A stretch of DNA of 64,000 nt, taken from Cristatella mucedo (taxonomy: Eukaryota; Bryozoa; Phylactolaemata; Cristatellidae). The notes under the pieces are model-generated. The model saw only the letters and a program-made list of their open reading frames with translations. It was not told where the DNA came from and searched no databases. Of the stretch, positions 36,301 through 41,815 are shown in pieces. Within the stretch, counting starts at the first letter, position 1. Each line of letters starts with the position of its first letter. The position numbers and the translations under genes were made by a program. The stretch spans positions 1,857,001-1,921,000 of the forward strand of contig WPIO01000063.1 of NCBI GenBank assembly GCA_009760855.2. Direction: 5' to 3'.

Positions 36301-38174
36301 CCTCAATTTCAAAAGCTTCATTCAGAAGACTGCTTCTACAGCTAGCCATCACTTCCGATCCCTATCCAAGATTAGAAGCTGTCTCCCACAGTGGCTTGTA
36401 AAAAATTTAACTAGCTCTTTAGTTCTGTCTCGGCTTGATTATTGTAATTCCCTTTTGGCTAGGCTGCCAAAGAAAGCTATTATGCCACTACAGAGGACTA
36501 TGAATATGGCTGCAAGGCTGGTCTTCAAGTCCCAGCGGTTTGAGCACGTGTCTCCTTTGCTGAAAGAGCTAGGATGGTTGCCGGTTGAGCAAAGGATACA
36601 GAGCAAAGTTCTTACGCTTACCCACAAGGCCCACCACGGCTTGGCTCCTTCGTACCTAGCTGAACTGCTGCATCAGTTTCAGCCTGTTCGCGCCCTCAGG
36701 TCCTGTGTGGACAATAAATTAGCTGTCCCATTCCTCTGCTTAAAGACAGTTGGCGACAGAAGCTTTAGCTCTGCAGGTCCTAGACTGTGGAACTCGCTTC
36801 CACAATTCTTACGCAACGACACCTACTCTCCAACTGCCGACTATGGCACATCTTTTTCAGCGGTCCTGAACTGCTACTTCTATGCTACTCACTACCTCAA
36901 CTGCTCTCCTGACTCTGCTATGCTTCCCACTTTCTCTTTGTTGCGTGAGACGAAGTCTGTTGGCTACCGAATGCGTACCGAAAGTCGCTTAGGCTGTGAG
37001 TGTGCTATACAAAACTCTCCTGTGTAACACCCACATGGTCTTTATGACTTTGTGGAGTTACTGACGGAGATACATTACATTACATTATACTCAGCAGCAG
37101 TACTTACATAAAAGGCCACAGCATGACCACTTCTGTTTTTCTAATGACTCTCCAGCTTATCCAAATAGCTTTGTGGCTGTCCAGATCGTACTACAACTAG
37201 ATGAAGCTGCGTTCATCTTGTGACCTTAATTTTTTTCAATCTTGGGTAGTAATCCTGTGGATATGCTGTGATTTCAGGACTTCGGGACTTTGAATAGCAC
37301 ACACTAACTAGTTTATTGCTTCCACTTTTGAAAAACCATGCTTGTATGTCGAAGTAGCTGTTTAAACTGATCTCAATCTGGCATCGTAATAACCACGTGT
37401 GAATGCGGTGTAGCGTGTACTTGACTGGTCTAGCGAGCTTGGAGAAGCAGGATTTAATAGCAGTTGACCGATTCAGAAATTCTGTATGAGGAGCTATCAG
37501 AGATGCACTCTTTATGCCGTGCAAAACGTGTTGGGGCTGCTAAGTGTCGTTGCCGATCCATCACGTCTTGAATATAAGCTAATCTGTAATTTAGATAACA
37601 AAAACAGCACTGTGAGGGCAGTCAACGGCAATGATCGTGTCAGTTTTTACCTCCTGTAGGGACTGGATTGACATGTTCGACTGAGGTGCCGAGTCCTTGA
37701 GCTGTTGAAACTTCATGTGTTTGACCGAGTTGGAGGGCAAAATGCAAAGTGTTAATGTCAATGGGTTAAACTGGTTTGCAACCATGTTCTACCATGTACC
37801 TCTTCAACTTGACTAGGCCTTTGGATTTTTGGCCTGGCTCTAGTTGCTCAGCTAGAAGCATCCTTGGCTCACACTCAATGGATGCCACTTTTGTCTATGG
37901 TGATGGCCAAGCAGATCTAGATTGCTGAGGAAGCATGCTCTTACTATTAAACCTGCAGGGACGATGCGGCAATGGTTGCAAAGTTAAAGAATACCAGCTG
38001 CTTGTTTTATTCCAGGTCATTGCCAAATTGGAGGAGAAAAATAGGTTCCTAGAAGCAGAGATCGCCCAGCTGCGATTCGAAAACGAGGCGCTGAAAAAGT
38101 TTAAGACGGTGCATGAACGGCAGGGCTGCAGCAATCAGATTTGTAGTAGCAACACTACATGTAATGACTCATGA
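3705..38174 (+). CDS. EIF2AK1: EIF2AK1 (HRI) homologue, eIF2alpha kinase, 11 coding exons (whole gene)
   Basis: Heme-regulated inhibitor kinase: it phosphorylates the translation factor eIF2alpha in the cytosol during heme lack or oxidative or mitochondrial stress and so starts the integrated stress response. Joining 3705-4155, 4415-4573, 11310-11449, 11557-11609, 21334-21460, 22392-22706, 26638-26803, 28237-28343, 30359-30721, 32421-32516 and 38016-38174 gives 711 codons plus stop, with consistent phases and GT-AG introns. Visible: the HRI N-terminal block LLVVSMLEH (178-186), glycine loop GKGGFGRV (301-308), catalytic Lys323, alphaC Glu341, an acidic insert (about 363-420), HRD (502-504), DFG (523-525), SPEQ (568-571), the HRI-typical ELFQPFGT (592-599) and a C-terminal coiled coil (about 660-690). 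Human HRI is 630 residues. The N-terminal block and FQPFGT region separate it from PERK, PKR and GCN2. Exon 4 is the least certain. Confidence 0.93.
3822..3866 (+). repeat. 15-bp coding tandem repeat (GGGLS x3)
   Basis: Three perfect copies of GGCGGCGGTCTGAGC in frame, encoding GGGLS repeats at residues 40-54 of the kinase. Length variation would not shift the frame. Confidence 0.9.
4415..4573 (+). CDS. EIF2AK1: EIF2AK1 exon 2 (HRI N-terminal domain)
   Basis: Acceptor TTTTCAG|AAGG and donor ATA|GTAAGT. It encodes residues 151-203, with a six-Ala run and then [16 protein letters not shown], which matches the LLLVSLLEHLSHVHE region of vertebrate HRI, a domain tied to heme response in mammals. 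It ends in phase 1. Confidence 0.93.
6408..6475. repeat. (TG)n microsatellite
   Basis: Two TG runs separated by CGCATGCGTGATTT. Confidence 0.95.
6803..6905 (-). mobile_element. tRNA-derived SINE2 copy (3' part)
   Basis: On the - strand a B-box-like GGCTCGAGCCCC is followed by the hairpin GCGCCCGAATAGTGATTAAG...CTCTTAGGGC and a short AT tail. It has the same layout as the better copy at 40978-41110. Confidence 0.6.
9340..9435. repeat. (AG)n microsatellite
   Basis: About 95 bp of AGAGAG interrupted by GGA and GGGAGACAG units. Confidence 0.95.
9970..10640 (+). mobile_element. Degenerate Tc1-like transposase
   Basis: Frame 9976-10194 encodes a Tc1-type helix-turn-helix segment ([32 protein letters not shown]). 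Further on, other frames give GYDPKHAVK, matching the Tc1 DNDPKHTSK box, and RSPDLNPID, matching SPDLNPIE of the DDE domain. Order and spacing suit a single decayed transposase. A related sequence is at 31012-31445 on the - strand. Confidence 0.8.
10800..10875 (+). mobile_element. Terminal segment of the Tc1-like element
   Basis: CATGATTACAGCTGGTTGCAGTA recurs in reverse complement near 31015-31042 beside the second Tc1-like copy. The segment is therefore probably the 3' end of the element. Confidence 0.6.
11310..11449 (+). CDS. EIF2AK1: EIF2AK1 exon 3
   Basis: Acceptor TTCTAG|CG and donor AAG|GTCGGT. It encodes residues 204-250. With the A left by exon 2 the junction reads [17 protein letters not shown], matching VFKLLCQTFIKMGLLSSF of human HRI, then [11 protein letters not shown], matching ITHLMRSA. 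It ends in phase 0. Donor AGC|GTGGCC nine nt earlier is a possible alternative. Confidence 0.88.
11557..11609 (+). CDS. EIF2AK1: EIF2AK1 exon 4 (predicted microexon-like)
   Basis: A 53-nt exon between a good acceptor (TTCTTTTCTGCTGCAG) and donor CG|GTATGT, 107 nt after exon 3. It enters in phase 0 and leaves in phase 2, exactly what exon 5 needs (CG plus A gives Arg268). It encodes the poorly conserved linker between the N-terminal domain and the kinase, so homology gives little support; splice sites and phase give more. Confidence 0.68.
12357..12640 (-). mobile_element. LINE family A 3' UTR fragment
   Basis: About 280 bp of the family-A 3' end in reverse orientation, starting with the TAATGTAATGTA tail and continuing through the CAACAAAGAGAAAGTGGG block. 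Confidence 0.88.
13013..13080 (-). mobile_element. LINE family B 3' hairpin end
   Basis: AATAATAATACATTTGATATAGCGCC begins the tail and hairpin of a family-B end. The copy stops where SINE1 begins at 13081, so the SINE either inserted into it or sits against it. Confidence 0.65.
13081..13252 (+). mobile_element. tRNA-derived SINE1, good copy
   Basis: A-box-like TGGCTCACTAGG, B-box-like GGTTCGAGTCC, then a perfect inverted repeat TATCGCCAC/GTGGCGATA around an 8-nt loop, then the AAAGGCTCTTCTGT block. This is one of the clearest copies and helps to define the family. Confidence 0.88.
13480..13755 (+). mobile_element. LINE family B 3' end
   Basis: It begins within the last ORF codons (GGACAGCATTTAGTGGGTCC), runs through the 3' UTR with TGCATGCTGACC-like repeats and the terminal hairpin AAGCGCCTAGAGAGAG, and ends in (ATT)n. 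Confidence 0.88.
14477..14646 (-). mobile_element. tRNA-derived SINE1
   Basis: Reverse-oriented SINE1 with an intact B-box-like GGATTCGAACC region (+ strand), a mutated hairpin core (GCTTGCAGCAGCAGC replaces the usual stem) and the A-box-side GTGTGCCATCATG end. Confidence 0.82.
14966..15012 (-). mobile_element. SINE2/LINE-B type 3' hairpin remnant
   Basis: TATAATTCATTTGTATAGCA then TCTAAGAGAACC matches the last ~45 bp of SINE2 copies. The rest is not recognisable. Confidence 0.45.
15069..15760 (-). mobile_element. LINE family A 3' part with C-terminal ORF segment
   Basis: The - strand frame 15248-15748 encodes 166 residues of the post-RT region (SRLDY-type start replaced, then [38 protein letters not shown] and [11 protein letters not shown]). 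It is close to the copy at 36455-37027 and is 5' truncated. Confidence 0.9.
15797..16250. mobile_element. Tigger/pogo-like MITE
   Basis: The ends are inverted: TACAGTCCCCCGACTTATGA at the left and a right end whose reverse complement starts TACAGTCAGCC. Inner arms CGACTTATGAAAATTCG and CGAAAATTTGACTTATG also face each other. A related copy is at 23918-24170. TA at the ends suits a TA target site. It has no transposase ORF. Confidence 0.72.
16251..16850 (-). mobile_element. LINE family B fragments (3' end and RT segment)
   Basis: 16251-16330 is the tail and hairpin (ATTTATATAGCTCC). The - strand frame 16595-16828 encodes the segment after the RT ([30 protein letters not shown] and [10 protein letters not shown]), matching the LINE at 42.4 kb. 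The piece between is too decayed to place. Confidence 0.7.
17255..17435 (+). mobile_element. LINE family B C-terminal fragment
   Basis: It encodes [20 protein letters not shown] followed by NSLLTG, the family-B WNSLP region. It is cut off at CATTTCT, where a family-A LINE starts; the two share CATTTCTTG at the join. Confidence 0.8.
17436..19992 (+). mobile_element. LINE family A, 5'-truncated copy with EN and RT remnants
   Basis: It starts mid-endonuclease ([29 protein letters not shown]), runs through the linker and RT ([32 protein letters not shown]) to the post-RT segment ([16 protein letters not shown]) and ends near GTACATTACATTTC. Frameshifts and a TAA after SFKPS break it. The frame change at 18357-18363 is at the same site as in the 33.7 kb copy. 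Confidence 0.92.
20001..20245 (+). mobile_element. LINE family B 3' end
   Basis: AACACAGCATTTAGTGGGTCC through the 3' UTR to the hairpin-like AGTCTCTAGAATGAGATTGAG. It lacks a clear (ATT)n tail because the next family-B copy follows at once. Confidence 0.75.
20246..20715 (+). mobile_element. LINE family B C-terminus and 3' UTR
   Basis: Encodes [35 protein letters not shown] and [12 protein letters not shown], then the 3' UTR, the hairpin (AAGCGCCTAGAAAGAG) and a 20-bp ATT repeat tail. Confidence 0.9.
20860..20968 (+). mobile_element. SINE1 3' half, degenerate
   Basis: TTATTGCCTACTGCAAGAGG, TGGGGATAGCCGTGAAGGCT and AATGAGGCTGCTAAATCAGC match the SINE1 core and 3' end. The tRNA-like head is barely visible. 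Confidence 0.6.
21035..21112 (+). mobile_element. LINE family B terminal hairpin
   Basis: GAGTGCCTAGAAAGAGATTC then GTTCTCCAAGGGTGCT and ATTATTATT: a solo 3' end of about 75 bp. Confidence 0.65.
21334..21460 (+). CDS. EIF2AK1: EIF2AK1 exon 5 (glycine-rich loop)
   Basis: Acceptor GTTTACAG|A and donor TACAAG|GTGAAT. It encodes residues 268-310: a linker ending in [10 protein letters not shown], matching SRYLNEFEEL of human HRI, then [12 protein letters not shown], the ATP-binding glycine loop. It enters in phase 2 and ends in phase 0. Confidence 0.95.
22392..22706 (+). CDS. EIF2AK1: EIF2AK1 exon 6 (catalytic lysine, alphaC helix, insert start)
   Basis: Acceptor TTCGTAG|GTG and donor TCCTGG|GTAACA. 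Residues 311-415 begin [13 protein letters not shown] with the ATP-anchoring Lys323, then [12 protein letters not shown] with alphaC Glu341 and [11 protein letters not shown]. From about 363 it enters the kinase insert, which is Ser- and Asp-rich ([13 protein letters not shown]). It is phase 0 at both ends. Confidence 0.95.
22795..22870 (-). mobile_element. LINE family B terminal hairpin
   Basis: ATAATAGTAATAATAATAAG tail, then ATTTATATAGCACCC and CAGAGAACTTG. A short solo 3' end. Confidence 0.55.
22990..23492 (+). mobile_element. Old CR1/L2-type LINE 3' fragment
   Basis: Weak remnants of the WNSLP region (TTCTTATGCACCGAAAGTCT, AAGATGCATCTATTC) are followed by a 3' UTR with TGCTTTCGCATGCTGGCA and a (ATT)n tail. 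It is too diverged to assign to A or B with confidence, though the tail suggests B. Confidence 0.5.
23691..24790. mobile_element. Inverted-repeat DNA element with GACAAAATAGCC motifs
   Basis: The left end has repeated CCCGACAGAATAGCC, GGCAAAATAGCCC and CGACAAAATAGTCC. The right end has the same motifs reversed (GGGCTCTTTTGTCAC, GGTTATTTTGTCAGGGC). The middle is AT-rich and non-coding as far as I can see, and a Tigger-like MITE lies within it. The superfamily is not assigned. Confidence 0.6.
23918..24170. mobile_element. Tigger/pogo-like MITE, nested copy
   Basis: ACAGTCAGCCCTCGACTTTA at the left and CGTAAGTCGGGACTGTA at the right are inverted. The interior shares TAGATTTGACAAC, ACTATGTCTGACAG and CAGAACGTATCACA with the copy at 15797-16250. 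About 250 bp long, it lies inside the larger element above. Confidence 0.75.
24792..24894. repeat. 24-bp-arm inverted repeat (hairpin element)
   Basis: GATTTTGGTTAGGCAGG plus TTTTGCT (24792-24815) faces its reverse complement at 24871-24894, with 22 of 24 positions matching by eye and a 55-nt loop. It abuts the right end of the 23.7-24.8 kb element and may be part of it. Confidence 0.75.
25121..25242 (-). mobile_element. LINE family B 3' end
   Basis: TAATAATAGTAATAATAATA tail, hairpin arms AAAGCGCC and GGCGCTTT, and ATTTGCTGCAAAGGGAAACG. A solo 3' end in reverse orientation. Confidence 0.85.
25880..26298 (+). mobile_element. Degenerate LINE family-B-like 3' part
   Basis: ACCTCAAATCTTGTGAAGAC corresponds to the NLKSFGD box. 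The 3' end AAGTGCCTGAGAAGAGATCT, then GTTATTATTATTTTT, fits a diverged family-B terminus. Confidence 0.55.
26638..26803 (+). CDS. EIF2AK1: EIF2AK1 exon 7 (hinge and alphaD)
   Basis: Acceptor TTTTTTGTAG|AAC and donor GCAG|GTACGG. Residues 416-471 (last codon split) include [17 protein letters not shown], close to MLHIQMQLCELSLWDWI of human HRI, i.e. beta5, hinge and alphaD. A Gly/Thr/Asp-rich loop follows, then phase 1. Confidence 0.94.
27020..27470 (-). mobile_element. LINE family B RT-end fragment
   Basis: - strand frames give [20 protein letters not shown] and [16 protein letters not shown], matching the region after YADD in the LINE at 42.5 kb, then [16 protein letters not shown]. Frames are broken between them. 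Confidence 0.8.
28237..28343 (+). CDS. EIF2AK1: EIF2AK1 exon 8 (catalytic loop HRD)
   Basis: Acceptor TTTGTAG|AA and donor GTCAAG|GTTTGG. Residues 471-506 read [11 protein letters not shown], then [20 protein letters not shown] and DVK. HRD (502-504) holds the catalytic Asp504. The usual DLKP is DVK|T here, split by the intron. Confidence 0.95.
28676..28716. repeat. (AG)n microsatellite
   Basis: About 40 bp of GAGAGA and GAAAGA units. Confidence 0.9.
29189..29372 (+). mobile_element. tRNA-derived SINE1, good copy
   Basis: A-box-like TGGCACACTAGG, B-box-like GGTTCGAATAC, hairpin core ATCGCCACTGCAAGCGGTGG, the GTAAAGGCTCTTCTGTCGC block, then TTTATTTATTTA. Intact from head to tail. Confidence 0.88.
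29373..29497 (+). mobile_element. LINE family B 3' end
   Basis: AAAGTGCGTGGAAAGAGATT, GTTCTCTCAAGGTGCT, then TTGTTATTATT. It follows the SINE1 tail directly. Confidence 0.65.
30359..30721 (+). CDS. EIF2AK1: EIF2AK1 exon 9 (DFG, activation segment, alphaF-alphaG)
   Basis: Acceptor ATTTGCAG|ACG and donor ATGCAG|GTTAGT, phase 0 at both ends. Residues 507-627 carry [17 protein letters not shown] (DFG 523-525), [10 protein letters not shown] (562-571) and [19 protein letters not shown], then [10 protein letters not shown] and RGQLPEEL. The FQPFGT...MERA region is typical of HRI; that part of eIF2alpha kinases helps to dock eIF2alpha. Confidence 0.96.
31012..31445 (-). mobile_element. Tc1-like element, internally deleted copy
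   Basis: The reverse complement matches 9985-10312 (ATTATGGACACGATAAGGGA, GAACAAGGCGTGTTTGCTCT, ATGTATGCAGTACGTGCATT) and then jumps to the segment with CATGATTACAGCTGGTTGCA seen near 10845. The DDE half present in the 10 kb copy is missing. Confidence 0.78.
32421..32516 (+). CDS. EIF2AK1: EIF2AK1 exon 10 (kinase C-lobe end)
   Basis: Acceptor CTTAAAAG|GCC and donor GATCAG|GTACTT, 32 codons in phase 0 (residues 628-659). [18 protein letters not shown] matches AKYIQHLTRRNSSQRPSA of human HRI, including the RPSA at the end of the kinase domain. An in-frame stop lies just upstream of the acceptor. Confidence 0.94.
33140..33250 (-). mobile_element. LINE family B 3' end
   Basis: AATAATAAAATACATTTGAT, then AGCACCCTCAGAGAACTC, CTTTCTAGGTGCGCC and GATGCTGCAAAGG. 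The ATACATTTGATAAAG unit is repeated. Confidence 0.75.
33368..33500 (-). mobile_element. SINE1, degenerate
   Basis: AGAGCCTTAACGACTATCTT, CACCACTTGCAG and GGACTCGAACCCACGACCTG correspond to the reverse complement of the SINE1 3' block, core and B box. Confidence 0.65.
33711..35537 (+). CDS. LINE family A ORF: N-terminal region and AP-type endonuclease
   Basis: 608 codons. The first ~115 residues have no recognised domain. The endonuclease follows, with [22 protein letters not shown] (metal-binding Glu), [35 protein letters not shown] and [13 protein letters not shown] (catalytic SDH). This domain nicks target DNA in target-primed reverse transcription. The ORF runs on through a Lys-rich linker and stops (LKSLD, TAG) just after the RT frame has opened in the -1 frame. 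The A AAG GGG heptamer lies at 35471-35477. Confidence 0.9.
   Translation: MSCPRICYTKQDLLSIRCDVAISRYLPAGLLRQVSENLPASCIRPINSSAIKPTTRKFKALNSTCCGSSPPAVAQHVVKRRPTAVTKVQFKFEEPASAGPDANDREYEPLHRRRPVVGQPLKFRLLNVRSLKTKGLLIRDQVVQEKLDAFLLTETWMTPCSSSCISETTPPGFSFYQSMRSDKVGGGVAIVVRESFGYKMCSFSHGSSFESIAIRSSSKTMPLTVVIYRPPSGCLNLFIEEFSEFLAKIFVCDRPLLIVGDFNIHVDNPSNSQVRSFLDCLENLGLAQHVNHSTHVGGHILDLVITKDVLPTDFVVCPLTLSDHCSVSFTVPAPSYLQGNVEFAKRRNLQSIDMDKFLKSVCDAGLLDLHSDSTGSLDTLTDAMNMTLRSALDKHAPVRSIRVQIRRDCFQFTKKLLKMRRVKRRLERRFKKSGSEADLVNFKDFLRVYTRKLKKARASFFIRKLNSCQSDTKQIYKTVNHLLANAVRSDSPDIKGSAEKFSAFFTEKIVHICASIKPPPTKAIAVPQPVTFLKRFSDVSACDVAALIKSSKKSSSPEDPIPSSLWSSLADQLSPAITKRFLMLLWEKGSSPSPSNRQSLDLFLKSLD
35465..36283 (+). 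CDS. LINE family A reverse transcriptase (-1 frame relative to endonuclease)
   Basis: 272 codons with no ATG of its own at the domain start. Motifs in order: [58 protein letters not shown] (first catalytic Asp), [16 protein letters not shown] and [14 protein letters not shown] (YADD pair). It overlaps the endonuclease ORF by 73 nt and ends early at 36283 because of a single-site change near SPRARNV; the protein continues out of frame. Probably no longer functional. Confidence 0.9.
   Translation: MGKGVVPKSFKSAIVRPILKKPGLDTEVLANYRPVSLHPFLSKILEKIVAKQLVEHIENNGMSETFQSGFKRQHSTETALLRVNNDILRGNDDGNVTALALLDLSAAFDTIDHEVLLERLRTTIGLADEALAWFKSYLSDRVQSVSCGGQVSDMRRVTCGVPQGSVLGPLLFSIYTQPLGKVIKAHGIGYHFYADDTQLYLSFKPSESAAATEKLNACLADIRSWMSKNFLILNEKTELLLIRHPKHVAGLKGLAVLIGDAIVRPSPRARNV
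36455..37027 (+). CDS. LINE family A post-RT C-terminal segment
   Basis: 190 codons of the conserved tail of CR1/L2-type ORF2: [52 protein letters not shown] and [11 protein letters not shown]. Out of frame with the RT above because of indels in 36283-36455. The 3' UTR begins within its last codons. Confidence 0.85.
   Translation: MARLPKKAIMPLQRTMNMAARLVFKSQRFEHVSPLLKELGWLPVEQRIQSKVLTLTHKAHHGLAPSYLAELLHQFQPVRALRSCVDNKLAVPFLCLKTVGDRSFSSAGPRLWNSLPQFLRNDTYSPTADYGTSFSAVLNCYFYATHYLNCSPDSAMLPTFSLLRETKSVGYRMRTESRLGCECAIQNSPV
38016..38174 (+). CDS. EIF2AK1: EIF2AK1 exon 11 (C-terminal coiled coil, stop)
   Basis: Acceptor TTATTCCAG|GTC, phase 0; stop TGA at 38172. Residues 660-711 begin [17 protein letters not shown] with heptad spacing, like the C-terminal coiled coil of vertebrate HRI (IIEQEKEIAELKKQLNLL). 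The last ~20 residues are Ser/Asn/Cys-rich and not conserved. Confidence 0.92.
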   Translation, partial: VIAKLEEKNRFLEAEIAQLRFENEALKKFKTVHERQGCSNQICSSNTTCNDS

Positions 38175-39351
38175 TCCGCGTGCCATGTTTGCTCCATTTC
38201 TCATGATCGACATGCATGACCCCTCTTCCAGGAGTTCTATGCGATCGTCTGCCTCGTGTGCTGAGTGCCGTCTTGCTGTGAATGGCTCAGGTAACGTTCT
38301 GGCGATCCCTGGAGACAGAGTTTTAGCATCATCATATTCATTTAGATGCTCTGACGTTGTCACATTCTGCCTCTTGCAAGACAGGTTGTGGACTGGACCT
38401 TGCGATGCCTATTGCAGCATTGGTACAGCGTGAATGTCGAGAACGAGCCACAATGATAAGTCGCACAAGCTTGTGTAGAGCCTTTTGTGGCTTCTAACTC
38501 GCCAATCTATTACTGCTGGACTCACCAATTGCATTCCGTGATAGCATTAAGCAGCCTGCGATCGACTGCTGCATCTCCGTGTACCTTGTCAAGTTGGTTT
38601 GTTTTTAAGCTCTGTTTTAGGTTTTGAGCCAGACAGTTTACTTTTACATACAATGTTTTTTGGTATTACGTTTGCTGCAACCGTGTGCGATTTCCTTGTG
38701 CATTGTGTATTGCTTGTTTGACCCCTGATTGGCTTTTTGTCCTTGCATGGAGACTGCTGACCGCCTGCGTAGCATTAAGTGTGTGCTGCTGCTGCCACTG
38801 CTGCTCCCGCTGCCGCTGGAGAGACATCGAGTCTTACATCGTGTTTGTGTGATCGGTCTCAGTTTGCTTTTTGTTTTGCTTTATGTTTGCTTTTGCTCAG
38901 TTTGCTTGATTTGAATCAGGCATATGCATATAGGATACGTTAACAAGTTCACATGCAAGTGTTGGCACAGCAATCAGCACGTGTCAGGCAGTGCAGGTGC
39001 ACTTTCAGGGGCACTAGTTTCACTGCCTGAACTTGCGATTCAGTGCAACTTGCATCTTCTTTTTGGTTTGCTTTTCCGGTGATGCTTAGATGTTGAACGT
39101 GTAGTTTTGAAACTTGGCACTTTCACCGGGGTGGCATGTCAGTCTTGAGGTTCAAGTGCCGGCCACAAAGGTTCTTTTCGTAACGAAATGTTAAACTAAC
39201 TCTTTGCTTAATTGTAAAGACCAAAACATGTAGCAAAAATTTTCCACAAGCAGCAGGAAAAACTTGGTTCATTGCATGTTAGTTGAGGCGCTTTATTACT
39301 AGGACTTGCTGTGCCCGAGCATCTTTCACCAACTTTGTAGAGCTAAATAAA
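38175..39351 (+). other. EIF2AK1: Likely 3' UTR of EIF2AK1, ending near an AATAAA
   Basis: No ORF with homology and no obvious transposon. The first canonical AATAAA in a plausible place is at 39346-39351. Whether it is the one used is not known. Confidence 0.4.
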
Positions 39352-40453
39352 AGGGGGTGGGGTGGCCGATTTATTGCCCTTAAAAGATTTGAGGGTAAGG
39401 CAAAGCTGAGGGTGATGGAGGACTCGCCATGCGATTAGAGCTAGGCTTTTCTGCCAATTCTATTTATAACCGGCAGTTCGAACGGCAAGCATCTTTCAGG
39501 AGAGCATTTAGTAATAGAGTGGTGTTAATCATCATCCGAAGGACCGCCTCCTTGCAATGATTGGAAAGAGCCTGCCTCCACCAAGGAGTCAAGGAGTAAC
39601 TGAACTTGTAGCTTATTTCTTTGAGCTATATTGATTGCCTTAGCAGGACATATGAGTGGGCCGCAGAATTGCAAAAAAAACATCTCAACTTGAACTTGTG
39701 ATGTTCTGTGTAGTTTTAGACTGTGCCTGTATTCATGAAGGTGGTACTACCACTCCCAAGGCTAACGACATGATCAGTCGTACGGCAATGCCAGCTTTGA
39801 GCTCCCATTCCTCCAGTAGTTTGTGAGCCGTGATAGGCACATTAAGTAAGACGGTTGGTTTTCATGACCTCGGACCTGTGAGTTCAAAGGTCAGTGCCAT
39901 AATCTTCAAATGACGAATCTGTACTAGTAAAGGACTACTGGCCGTGTGCTATAACTACTTGTAGTCGCAACTGCGTATGTCGATGACTGCATAGAAGTGA
40001 CGTCGGATTGTGTCTACATGCATTTAAGGGGTCCTAAAGGCTTAGAGCTATCTGTGCTGATGGACTCACGAGGGATTTCCCATACGAGAGCAACCGGGTT
40101 GACTCGGCAATATCAACAGGAAGTTGCTGTGGATCCGCAGTTTAATATGTCAACAAGTGAGAGGGGGGAAAGACCACAAATAATGCCCATAGTTGTAAGT
40201 TATATTTGGTCTGCAATAATGAACCAGCCGGAACTACTTGGCCATCTTGATGTTGGTAGAACTAGTTCCAAACGGCATCGAGGTGCCTGTCAAGGTTCAA
40301 ACTTCGAGTTTTAACGTCCTTGTTTAAGACCGTATATGTTTATATTGCTGTGCTAGTTAATAAGAAGCAACCTATTCGCAAACATGGTTAAGAAATGTTT
40401 TATGTATCAACGCACCTTAATTTTTTAGCTATTCGAGTGTTTTAAGCACCAAA
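39352..40453. other. Intergenic, one degenerate SINE1
   Basis: Apart from a SINE1-like stretch at 39822-39965 (GTGAGCCGTGATAGGCACAT, then GACCTCGGACCTGTGAGTTC) I recognise nothing here. Confidence 0.5.
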
Positions 40454-40728
40454 TGTAATGTAATGTATCTCCGTCTGTAACTCCACAGAGTCATAAAGAC
40501 CATGTGGGTGTTAAGAATTTTGTATAGCGAACTCACAGCCTAAGCGGCTTTCGGTACGCATTCGGTAGCCAGCAGACTTCGTCTCACGCAACAAAGAGAA
40601 AGTGGGAAGCATGGCAGAGTCAGGAGAGCATTTGAGGTAGTGAGTAGCATGGAAGTAGCAGCTCAGGACCGCTGAAAAGGATGAGCCATAGTCAGCAGCA
40701 GGAGAGTAGTTGTCGTTTCGTAAGTGTG
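40454..40728 (-). mobile_element. LINE family A 3' UTR fragment
   Basis: Starts with AATGTAATGTAATGTATCTC and runs through CAACAAAGAGAAAGTGGGAA. About 275 bp, strongly similar to the ends at 12.4 and 15.1 kb. Confidence 0.9.
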
Positions 40729-40977
40729 CCAGAAAGGCACACTACGTCGTTAATTGTATTGCCTTTGTTCCTGTAGGTATCAGCTTTCCTGTAGTTGGCA
40801 CCGTATACCGGTTGTATTTAGATCTCTTTTAGTTAGCTCTTGATGAAACAAAGCTTATTGATTTTAATGATATGCCAAAACCTATGATCAATAGCTGCCT
40901 AGTATACTTAGTCTTACTGTCCAAGTGGCTCACCTCATTGATGACCTGGCCGCGCCTCAATAAATGTAAATAAATTA

Positions 40978-41110
40978 AGATAATTCATTTGTATAGCGCC
41001 TCAAGAGAACTCAGTCTCTATTCAGGCGCTTCACGTGTGCCAAATGGCACGACCTCAGCCAAACCTTGATCGGGGCCAGCACCTTAACCACTGGACCCAT
41101 CCAGCGAGGC
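40978..41110 (-). mobile_element. tRNA-derived SINE2, best copy
   Basis: Read on the - strand: a tRNA-like head (TGGGTCCAGTGGTTAAGGTG, then GATCAAGGTTTGGCTGAG in the B-box place), a short body GTGCCATTTGGCAC, then the 3' hairpin AAGCGCCTGAATAGAGACTG...TCTCTTGAGGCGCT and an AT-rich tail. The hairpin is that of LINE family B; the head is not that of SINE1. Confidence 0.78.
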
Positions 41111-41655
41111 GATGTAGGCTCAGCCAACAATCTGTCTCTATTTGGTTTTTTATTTTTGTGTTCGCTTAGCTTTAAAGCTCTTACATTTCTTTTTAAATTC
41201 AATAAGAGCGTTTAGCACAACTTGACTTGGTATGTGATTTGAGGCTGTAAAAGAGCAAAAATGTAGATTCTGCTTCACACTAGCCATATATTCTCCTGAC
41301 GCCAGTCAAGCTTAAAAGATGGATCGTGTTGACCTGGTAGATCATGGGGTCAATATAGCTTGTTTAGCAGGAAAATTTCCCAGCGTGTTTGTTCCGACCT
41401 TGACAGTGGCTGCTGGCCTGCCCAGTATGAATGGCCTTATACTGGTAATGAGCTATGACGCTGCTCCATTTTGAGTACGTACAGTCACAACTGGTTTAAA
41501 TAACTGATCGAATGTCAAGACATTCGATCAGTTATTTAGTCATTTTAGCGAACTACTTTTACAAGCCTTAACTATAGTGGTCACCTGCAGCCACTGCAGG
41601 AAGTCATGTTAGCGGGAGTGCAGACTGCAACTCGATGGGCTGCACCGATAGTACT
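41111..41655. other. Intergenic, nothing recognised
   Basis: No ORF or transposon identified. It contains a short perfect inverted repeat (AACTGATCGAATGTCAAG at 41501 facing CATTCGATCAGTTA), which could form a local hairpin. Confidence 0.4.
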
Positions 41656-41815
41656 CTCATAATAATTCACTTGATAAAGCGCCCTCAGAGAACTTAATCT
41701 CTCTCTCTAGGCGCTTTACATTTGCTGTAAAGTGAAATGCAATTGAATGGTAAGTAAAATCATGCTTGAAAAATTAACGAAATGAATAATATGGTTAGGG
41801 GTGACATGCACAGGG

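Larger units (their letters stand above)
33530..37092 (+). mobile_element. Nearly full-length family A LINE (CR1/L2-like) in EIF2AK1 intron 10
   Basis: The longest retrotransposon copy here, in the same direction as the host gene. A short 5' UTR-like stretch precedes an ORF at 33711; then come RT (35465-36283) and a post-RT segment (36455-37027), a 3' UTR, and a tail of ACATTACATTACATT. I see no separate gag-like ORF1 upstream. The 5' boundary is approximate. Confidence 0.92.
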
